64,000 nt of DNA from an uncultured Eubacterium sp. Lineage in GTDB: Bacteria; Bacillota; Clostridia; Lachnospirales; Lachnospiraceae. The stretch is taken from NCBI GenBank assembly GCA_934320655.1, contig CAKRFN010000006.1, positions 84,284 through 148,283 of the forward strand. Direction: 5' to 3'. Shown here one piece after another: positions 58,618-64,000 of the stretch; position 1 is the first letter of the stretch, and each line of letters begins with the position of its first letter. Position numbers and translations under genes: made by a program. The notes under the pieces are model-generated. The model searched no databases and was not told the origin of the DNA. It worked only from the letters and a program-made list of their open reading frames with translations.

Positions 58618-59829
58618 TTAACGCAGCCCGAATGCAGCATTCACAACGCCGCTTAATTCCTCAGGTTTATTATACTTGACTTTCGCATAGATGTCCATAG
58701 TCGTTTTGCTGTTCTCATGGCCTGCCAGATACTGCACCGTCTTAGGATCAACACCTTTGTAAATCAGATTGGTGATGTAGGTGTGCCGCAGCATGTGCGG
58801 AGTCACCTTGAAGTCCATCGTATACACCAGCTTGGGATTGTTCGGCTGATGCTCACCAAGTCTTGGCTTTATTCTATGCTTGATGGATTGTCCATTTACA
58901 TAGGTGTAATAACAGCGTTCTGCGGTAGAACGGACTGTTATGTACTTCCAGACCCTCACAAACTGTGTTTCAGTCAAAACAGTTCCCCTTGAATTCGAGA
59001 TCACATATTCCGATTCTGATTTTTCCCTTTCTTCCTTGAGACAGGCTACCAGGCATTTGGGAATCGGAACATCTCGCTTTGCTGCCGGTGTCTTCAAAAG
59101 CGTGTTGACTACCGGCACACCGCCTTCCACATGCCATGCACGCCTTACCGAAATGTACGGCGTTTTTTCATCCAGGAATACGCAGTCCCATTTCAATCCA
59201 AGAATCTCTTCTCTACGCAATCCCGCGTACAAGCCGATCATCACGAAGACATACGGCGGAAGCTCACGAATGCTATCCAGCAAAATGGCAGTCTGTTCAT
59301 CCGTCAAAGCCTCGCGCCGTTTCGCAGGCTTTCCGCCTCTTGCGCAAATCGTTTTGGACGGATTTTCTTTGATCACCTTGCTCTCTTCTGCCGAATTAAA
59401 AATGTTCTTAATCAGCATATTGAGCTGACCATACATTCCGGAAGAACCTTTTGATAATGGAACCATCAGCAGCCGCAGGTCATCTGTGGTCACCTCGTCC
59501 ATATACATCTGTCCAATCGGACCCACGATGTACCGATTCACCATTCGCGAGTATCCTTCCAACGTATTGGTTCTTACCGTTCCAGACCGCATCAGCAGCC
59601 ATTTTTCGCAGTACTCTTCCACGGTCGGATTCTCTCTATGGAAAACCACTTCCGCGATTTTCTTCTGGGCATCTTCCACCCGGTCATACAATTCTTCGCG
59701 TGTCAGCCCATAAATTGCCACTCTCTTTCCGTCTGCATCTGTAATCCGGGTACGGTAATACTGTACCCCTTTCATCATCACTGTTCCGTATTCCGGAAGT
59801 TCAACCGGACGCTTTTTTCCTTTAGCCAT
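58618..59829 (-). CDS. Tyrosine recombinase/integrase (intact)
   Basis: A 403-residue integrase of the Tn916-like phage integrase class: N-terminal arm-binding region (GTVMMKGVQYYRTRITDADGKRVAIYGLTREELYDRV), core-binding domain (PTVEEYCEKWLLMRSGTVRTNTLEGYSRMVNRYIVGPIGQMYMDEVTTDDLRLLM), and catalytic domain with R in GLYAGLRREEILGL, HMLRHTYI and GHENSKTTMDIYAKV (Tyr). It ends 110 bp from the att site, the normal position. AGGAGG precedes the start. Confidence 0.92.
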   Translation of the reverse strand: MAKGKKRPVELPEYGTVMMKGVQYYRTRITDADGKRVAIYGLTREELYDRVEDAQKKIAEVVFHRENPTVEEYCEKWLLMRSGTVRTNTLEGYSRMVNRYIVGPIGQMYMDEVTTDDLRLLMVPLSKGSSGMYGQLNMLIKNIFNSAEESKVIKENPSKTICARGGKPAKRREALTDEQTAILLDSIRELPPYVFVMIGLYAGLRREEILGLKWDCVFLDEKTPYISVRRAWHVEGGVPVVNTLLKTPAAKRDVPIPKCLVACLKEEREKSESEYVISNSRGTVLTETQFVRVWKYITVRSTAERCYYTYVNGQSIKHRIKPRLGEHQPNNPKLVYTMDFKVTPHMLRHTYITNLIYKGVDPKTVQYLAGHENSKTTMDIYAKVKYNKPEELSGVVNAAFGLR

Positions 59830-59900
59830 GTGTTCTCCTCCTATCTATCTTCATACATTGCGTGTTGTCACTTTTATTATCATGGCGTACAGCACTTCCT

Positions 59901-59913
59901 TCAAGGATGTCGA
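59901..59913. repeat. Shared promoter box upstream of the first integrase
   Basis: The minus strand reads TCGACATCCTTGA, overlapping the -35 of a promoter with -10 GATAAT 17 bp on. A 12-of-13 copy lies upstream of the second integrase at 61240-61252. Confidence 0.5.
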
Positions 59914-59920
59914 ATGTATG

Positions 59921-59954
59921 TAAAAAGGGCAGGGATTTTTGACCATCCCTGCCC
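59921..59954. terminator. Terminator between the two integrase genes
   Basis: GGGCAGGGAT (59927-59936) pairs with ATCCCTGCCC (59945-59954); the minus strand continues TTTTTAC. It ends the second integrase transcript before the first integrase promoter. Confidence 0.8.
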
Positions 59955-59975
59955 CAAGTTTTTTCTGATTTACTC

Positions 59976-61184
59976 TTAATCCCACGATGCAAAAGCATCT
60001 TCCAGCACTCCTGCGAGCTGCTCTGGGCGATTATATTTCACCTTGGCGTAAATATCCATGGTGATCTTGCTGCTTTCATGACCGGCAAGATACTGAACTG
60101 TCTTCGGATCAACCGAAGCATGAATCAGATTCGTAATGTAGGTGTGCCGCAGCTGATGCGGAGTCACCTCAAAGTCCAGACTGTAAACCACATTTCCATT
60201 GCGCGCTGCCTTTTGCCCCAGAACCGGCTTCACCGTATGCTTTACCCTCTTGCCATCTTCATAGCGGTAATAGCAGCGTTCCTTGGTTGTACGGGTTACG
60301 ATATATTGCCATAACCTTTTAAACTGCGTATAGGACAAAGGGTCTCCATCCCGGTTTGCAACCACATAATCTGATGTCGATGTCTTCTTCGCCTCTTTCA
60401 GGCATTCCAGAAGATTGTCCGGCAGAGGGACATTCCGATGCGCTACCTTTGTTTTCAGCTCTGTCAGAATCACCGGACGATTATGCTCCGTATGCCAGGC
60501 TCTCCGAACGGTAAGGTACGGAGCCTCACAATCCAGATACACCGAATCCCATTGAAGTCCGAGGATTTCTTCTCTCCGCAATCCTGCGTACAGCCCCAGC
60601 ATCACAAACACATACGGCGGCAAGCCGTAAATGGCATCCAACAGCTTATCCACCTGCTCATCCGTAAGTGGGAGGCGATCCTTCTGTGGAATCCCGCCCA
60701 CATTCTTCTTCAGATAGATGGTCGGATTCTCATCAATGATCTTGCTCTCCATTGCTGCCGTGAAAATACACTTATATATAACGTTCACCGATTTGTACAC
60801 GGATGCCGACTTTTTCGATGCCGCCAGCAGTGCCAGGCGAATATCATCTGCTGTTACATCTCCCATATGCATATCGCCCAAAGGCTTGATGATGTAGTTC
60901 TTCACCTTCGATGTATAGTCAATCAGCGTTGTCATCCTGATCTGTGCCGACTGCATCAGCAGTCATTTCTCGCAATACTCTTCCACCGTGGGTGTACTCC
61001 GGCGATACGTCTTGTTCTCAATCTGCTGGATCGCTTCCTGTTCCTTCTGGTACAGTTCCTCTCTCGTTCTTGCATATAAGGAAACCCGCCGTCCCTGCTG
61101 ATCTGTTACACGGGTTCGATAATATTGCGTTCCCTTCATACTCACCGTACCATAATCGGGAAGCATCATTCTTCTTGCCGCCAT
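59976..61184 (-). pseudogene. Second tyrosine integrase interrupted by a nonsense codon
   Basis: A full-length paralog of the neighbouring integrase (MAARRMMLPDYGTVSMKGTQYYRTRVTDQQGRRVSLYARTREELY). At codon 74 the conserved EYCEKW reads EYCEK-TGA, so TGG has become TGA (60963-60965). The same frame continues LLMQSAQIRMTTLIDYTSKVKNYIIKPLGDMHMGDVTADD to an intact catalytic domain (GLYAGLRREEILGL, HQLRHTYI, GHESSKITMDIYAKV). No second frameshift is visible. A shortened product from the ATG at 60956 would lack the arm-binding domain. TGA as Trp is unlikely because other genes use TGG. Confidence 0.9.
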
Positions 61185-61239
61185 ATCATTACCTCCAATC
61201 CTGTTGATGCTTTCATTATTGCGGATTCATCGTCCATAC

Positions 61240-61252
61240 TCAACGATGTCGA
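61240..61252. repeat. Shared promoter box upstream of the second integrase
   Basis: The minus strand reads TCGACATCGTTGA with the -10 AATAAT 17 bp beyond the TTGAGT -35, matching the box at 59901-59913 at 12 of 13 positions. Confidence 0.5.
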
Positions 61253-61255
61253 TTT

Positions 61256-61486
61256 TCACCGCCGAAAGCTTCGAGGTTTGCGATATGTCGCAGCACGTTC
61301 CATCGGTTTTGCACGGTGCGTACATTTTGCAATGTACTCCTGAATCCCCACTTCTGTGAAATAAACGCAGCCGTTTTCCACATACTGAACATAGGAGATC
61401 AAACCGTCTATTCTTGCAGCATCCAGTGTTTTTACGCTGATTCCCAGTATACTAGCTGCTTCTTTCCTTGTAATCAGTTTATCCAT
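61256..61486 (-). CDS. Excisionase-like helix-turn-helix protein
   Basis: About 76 residues from the ATG at 61486 (an upstream ATG at 61501 is possible). MDKLITRKEAASILGISVKTLDAARIDGLISYVQYVENGCVYFTEVGIQEYIAKCTHRAKP is a MerR/excisionase-type winged HTH (helix-turn-helix 17 class). It overlaps the mazF gene by 8 bp and sits just upstream of the second integrase, the position of an Xis-type directionality factor. Confidence 0.75.
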   Translation of the reverse strand: MDKLITRKEAASILGISVKTLDAARIDGLISYVQYVENGCVYFTEVGIQEYIAKCTHRAKPMERAATYRKPRSFRR

Positions 61487-61901
61487 CGCCTTCTTCGCCA
61501 TCCTTTCGGCATTTGCCCTGTCTTTTTTTCTCTGCCTGTTCCGGAATGTAATATCCAAGCTGAATCCTTACAGCTTCATCAATCCCACGCATCTGCCCCT
61601 TACTTACCCGCCCAAGATAGCGAATCACGCATACCTTGTCGCAGGTGTCGAGCTGTTCTGCCAATACCATAGAAGGTTTTGCCAGTCCCTTTGCTTTACG
61701 GAGAAAGAAATGCGTTGGCTGCTTTCGCTTCTTCTCAATTTTCGATGTCAGCGGAGCAATCGTGATCGTCGGCGCATAATAATTGCCGACATCATTCTGA
61801 AGAACCACAACAGGACGAACACCGCCCTGCTTTGATCCGACCGGAACACCGAGATTGGCGAGATATAAATCACCTCGCCGATAAACCCAGTTTTCTTTCA
61901 T
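61479..61901 (-). CDS. MazF/PemK family endoribonuclease-type protein
   Basis: About 140 residues from the ATG at 61901 (GGAGACAACAGCA upstream). The fold marks YRRGDLYLANLGVPVGSKQGGVRPVVVLQNDVGNYYAPTITIAPLTSKIEKK and PSMVLAEQLDTCDKVCVIRYLGRVSKGQMRGIDEAVRIQLGY are typical of the toxin family. No MazE-type antitoxin gene precedes it, so it may be a regulator or a solitary toxin. Last residues (EQAEKKRQGKCRKDGEEGDG) are basic. Confidence 0.85.
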   Translation of the reverse strand: MKENWVYRRGDLYLANLGVPVGSKQGGVRPVVVLQNDVGNYYAPTITIAPLTSKIEKKRKQPTHFFLRKAKGLAKPSMVLAEQLDTCDKVCVIRYLGRVSKGQMRGIDEAVRIQLGYYIPEQAEKKRQGKCRKDGEEGDG

Positions 61902-62422
61902 TTGCTGTTGTCTCCAATCTCCATACACTGATATGGATAAAGCCTGCCAGGTATCATGCTGATACAGCACCCGGCAGTGCTTTCTGAAAATATGGTTTCT
62001 CTGTACTTTTTCTTATCACCCCAGAGATGTAGGATTTCTTACAGGCGGCAGTGTGCTTCACTGCTCCATTGGAATTTAACCATCCCGCCTTCCTTATGGC
62101 CGGACCGCGAATTACGGAAGTATCATTGTCCCTGTCTGGCTTTAACACCGCCGCCGGTTGCAATCCGGCATTTGCTTCTGCGAAACCGCTATCGCCCCGA
62201 TGGGCTTCATGGCGTGCAGTCGAAGGCTCGACCAAACAGGAATGTACCTGAAGAATGAGTATTCAGTTTTCAAGGGACATCCGGACTTTCGTCCTTACAA
62301 AGTAAGTTTAACAAGAATCCTCCGGTTTCGCGTTGGCCTCGTAGACGCACTTTGGTTGTCCTTGCAGGACTACCTGCGGTTCGTTTTGACTTTTCAGTGC
62401 TCTGTGCAGCCGGATTGGGGCA
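61902..62422 (-). other. Hairpin-rich non-coding stretch
   Basis: No credible CDS is seen across 520 bp, although long open frames exist without RBS. On the minus strand many short hairpins occur: 62364-62377 (GCAGG-TAGT-CCTGC), 62283-62294 (GGAC-GAAA-GTCC, a GNRA tetraloop), 62237-62250, 62219-62232 and 62153-62169 (GCCGG-N7-CCGGC). This suggests a structured RNA or leader. Confidence 0.4.
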
Positions 62423-62453
62423 AAAAAATACCCCGTTGGTTTCCCAACGAGGC
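62423..62453 (-). terminator. Terminator copy A of a 31-bp direct repeat
   Basis: The minus strand reads CCTCGTTGG, GAAA, CCAACGGGG, then TATTTTTT: a 9-bp stem with T-run. An almost identical copy lies at 62704-62734. Confidence 0.7.
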
Positions 62454-62561
62454 ATCAAAGATGATTCTATTCTGTTTTCTGTAAACTGTTATCCATCTCT
62501 CCTGGTGACCATTTGAGTCAAGGCCAATGTATCAATAATCATTCCGAGCTCATCTCAGCAA

Positions 62562-62603
62562 GTCAGACAACTTGGTCAGAAAAACTTAGTCAGTGACCAA
62601 GTT
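62562..62603. repeat. Three GTCAG repeats with an overlapping 10-bp inverted repeat
   Basis: Three GTCAG units start near 62562, 62575 and 62589, about 14 bp apart, each followed by a CTT-containing tail. AACTTGGTCA (62569-62578) and TGACCAAGTT (62594-62603) form a perfect inverted repeat. Resembles iterons or integrase arm-type sites. Confidence 0.5.
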
Positions 62604-62703
62604 GGTGAGCAAGATAAATCGCCGGACATCCCACACGCAGTTTTGAATCTTTGTACTGTTAGTTCTAACCTTTCCCATGCTCTATATCGTCTGATTCAGA
62701 GCC

Positions 62704-62734
62704 AAAAAATACCCCGTTGGTTTCCCAACGAGGC
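62704..62734 (-). terminator. Terminator copy B of the 31-bp direct repeat
   Basis: Same sequence as 62423-62453, about 280 bp away; the minus strand again carries the T-run. Confidence 0.7.
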
Positions 62735-62786
62735 TTTTGATGCTTGCAGATCGACAAAATACTTGTTGCTACACATCCATCAGATT

Positions 62787-62825
62787 ATTTTTGCGGCAGT
62801 AATATCGTTTTACTGCCGCAAAAAT
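62787..62825. terminator. Strong terminator after the methyltransferase gene
   Basis: A 16-bp perfect stem, ATTTTTGCGGCAGTAA (62787-62802) with TTACTGCCGCAAAAAT (62810-62825), loop of 7. A and T runs make it work on both strands. Confidence 0.85.
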
Positions 62826-62891
62826 ATTTCTTGTATATAGTATCCATAATTTCAGCAAGGGAACGGTCAGCGTTCGCTGATGCCACAGCGA

Positions 62892-63683
62892 TTACTTCCT
62901 TCCCACCAACAGGGTCGAGCCGTGCAGCATCAACCGTTTGGCTTCCTTGGGTGTCATAAATTTGCCCGTGGTCGTGTCGATCCGTTCCACGCGCTCATAG
63001 CCCATGTCCCTGAGCTTTTGGACAAACGCCTGCATATCACCGTATCTGCGGGGTGACATCAGGTCGTGGATAGCAAACGTTCCGCCTTTTTTCAGCACCC
63101 GCAGTGTTTCCAGCAAAAGTGCCTGCTTATCCTCTCCGGTGATGTTGTGATAGACATAGTTGCTTGTCACTGCATCAAAACTCTCATCCGGGAAATCCAG
63201 CTTCACAGCATTCCCGCGTTGGAACGAAATGTTTTTCACGCCCTCTGCGGCAGCGTTCTTTTCGCACAGCGGCAGACTGAAGGAAGCATATTCTTTCCCC
63301 CAGCGGTCGATGCCGATTATTTTTCCCTGCGGGTTTCGTTTGGCACAGGCAATGGTCAATGCTCCGCTGCCGCAGCCCACATCCAGCCCAATGCCGCCCT
63401 TCGGCAGGGTGACATAACGCGCGGTTCCTTCGATGATCTGCTTTGAAAGTTTGCGCTCGCCGTCATAGGAAAAGCTCCGGTAGGCATGCACGCACCACTC
63501 GGTGTACTTGGCACAGACGACAAAGGCGATGCCGAATATCATACCCAGCGCAATGCGCAGCTTTCCGCTCACACCGATACCGAATACGCCAAAAACGAGC
63601 AGCAGCGCAAACGACAGCACCGTTCCGGCGATCAACGAATACAGCATCCCTTTGGGGATCCAGTTTTTGTAATCAGGTTTCAT
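62892..63683 (-). CDS. Class I SAM-dependent methyltransferase with N-terminal membrane helices
   Basis: About 263 residues from the ATG at 63683 (RBS AAGGAG). Two TM helices come first (GMLYSLIAGTVLSFALLLVFGVFG, LRIALGMIFGIAFVVCAKY), then a methyltransferase domain: motif I GIGLDVGCGSGALTIACAKRNPQGKIIGIDRW, motif II SFDAVTSNYVYHNI, and KKGGTFAIHDLM. The substrate is unknown; membrane anchoring suggests a lipid or quinone-like target. It shares a strand with the following membrane protein gene. Confidence 0.85.
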   Translation of the reverse strand: MKPDYKNWIPKGMLYSLIAGTVLSFALLLVFGVFGIGVSGKLRIALGMIFGIAFVVCAKYTEWCVHAYRSFSYDGERKLSKQIIEGTARYVTLPKGGIGLDVGCGSGALTIACAKRNPQGKIIGIDRWGKEYASFSLPLCEKNAAAEGVKNISFQRGNAVKLDFPDESFDAVTSNYVYHNITGEDKQALLLETLRVLKKGGTFAIHDLMSPRRYGDMQAFVQKLRDMGYERVERIDTTTGKFMTPKEAKRLMLHGSTLLVGRK

Positions 63684-63700
63684 ATTCAAGACTCCTTATT

Positions 63701-64000
63701 TCATTGGGTGTGCTTTCTCTCATAAACCGCAGCCGCGATGCACCAGACCATAATGGCACTGTTCGTGCTGCTCTGGCTCATCACTGACATCCATGTAGCC
63801 ACCGACACCTGCATCGCCTGTGCAATATCCGGTACTGCGGCCAGCAGAAGGTTCCATGTGACCGGATGAAACGCAAGCATCCATTTCGGATAGCGCGTTT
63901 TTCCGGCAAGCAGCATCACAAAATGGATGGCAAAAACCAACAACATCGGAAGATACAGCGGAAGAATTGCGGGAAGCATCGCATCCTGATAGGCCGTGAC
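63701..64000 (-). CDS. Multi-pass membrane protein, partial
   Basis: The frame is open through the right edge, so only the C-terminal 99 residues are seen (VTAYQDAMLPAILPLYLPMLLVFAIHFVMLLAGKTRYPKWMLAFHPVTWNLLLAAVPDIAQAMQV). It shows about three hydrophobic helices and ends with a short basic tail (AAAVYERKHTQ). I recall similar DUF6796-type membrane proteins, but assignment is tentative. It lies 17 bp before the methyltransferase. Confidence 0.6.
   Translation of the reverse strand, partial: VTAYQDAMLPAILPLYLPMLLVFAIHFVMLLAGKTRYPKWMLAFHPVTWNLLLAAVPDIAQAMQVSVATWMSVMSQSSTNSAIMVWCIAAAVYERKHTQ

Larger units (their letters stand above)
58509..64000. mobile_element. End of an integrative element inserted at rpsI (partial)
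   Basis: From the rpsI-derived site onward the window holds two tyrosine integrases, an excisionase-like gene, a MazF gene, repeated terminators and iterated short repeats, and two genes possibly belonging to cargo. The element runs past the right edge, so its size and other end are unknown. Whether the methyltransferase and membrane protein genes belong to it is uncertain. Confidence 0.75.

Noticed and set aside
61954..62458. Open frames on the minus strand between mazF and the terminator repeat
   Set aside because: No RBS; the region is rich in short hairpins and reads better as non-coding, although similar frames are sometimes annotated as hypothetical proteins.
1..64000. CRISPR arrays, tRNA or rRNA genes
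   Set aside because: No regularly spaced repeats, no cloverleaf or CCA-type ends and no rRNA-like conserved stretches were noticed by eye.

Overview
The window looks like a chromosome segment of an anaerobic, spore-forming gut Firmicute, most likely a Lachnospiraceae-type Clostridium relative. The reasons are moderate G+C, strong GGAGG ribosome binding sites, spore-coat cotJ genes, a Spo0A-like regulator, a four-subunit ferredoxin oxidoreductase, many sugar ABC transporters with LacI, AraC and YesMN-type regulators, and DUF4321. The assignment is inferred from gene content only.

Layout. 0-9.7 kb: PqqD-family protein, OPT oligopeptide transporter, AzlCD, DUF4321, a Lon-like AAA protein without a protease domain, a secreted Ig-like protein, a PurF-like enzyme lacking the glutaminase cysteine, a Spo0A-like regulator and an XRE regulator. 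9.7-14.9 kb: the spore-coat operon cotJA-cotJB (fused) and cotJC, with cotJC split by a 4.1 kb element that carries a large serine recombinase. 14.9-19.5 kb: Dus, a porGDAB-type 2-oxoacid:ferredoxin oxidoreductase operon and RidA. 19.5-26.5 kb: a ribose/galactose-type ABC transporter with its LacI regulator (three operators in the promoter region) and an AraC regulator. 26.5-33.4 kb: lipoprotein, Nudix, hybrid histidine kinase, YkgJ-type protein, an ECF sigma/anti-sigma/secreted protein cluster and a voltage-gated-type K+ channel. 33.5-37.1 kb: a truncated zeta-toxin locus, an AraC-ABC fusion and an internally deleted ABC exporter, then TetR. 37.3-47.6 kb: a sugar-uptake operon (SBP, two permeases, a glycosidase-like protein, an ADP-ribosylglycohydrolase-family protein, an SGNH hydrolase) opposite a YesMN two-component system. 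47.7-58.3 kb: a scar-rich accessory region with several truncated or fused genes among intact regulators and enzymes. 58.46-64 kb: one end of an integrative element inserted at the 3' end of rpsI, with two tandem tyrosine integrases (one broken by a stop), an excisionase-like gene, MazF, a hairpin-rich non-coding stretch, a methyltransferase and a membrane protein.

The most interesting structure is the element inside cotJC. The two cotJC fragments share a 9-bp direct repeat in the same reading phase. Joining them across it gives a continuous 205-codon CotJC, and the circularised element would carry a 46-bp near-palindromic attP. This is the arrangement of skin-like elements that are excised in the mother cell during sporulation. 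Other themes are a shared promoter box for the PurF-like and Lon-like genes, a small TetR regulon with the same promoter-operator layout at three places, and repeated small deletions in accessory genes.
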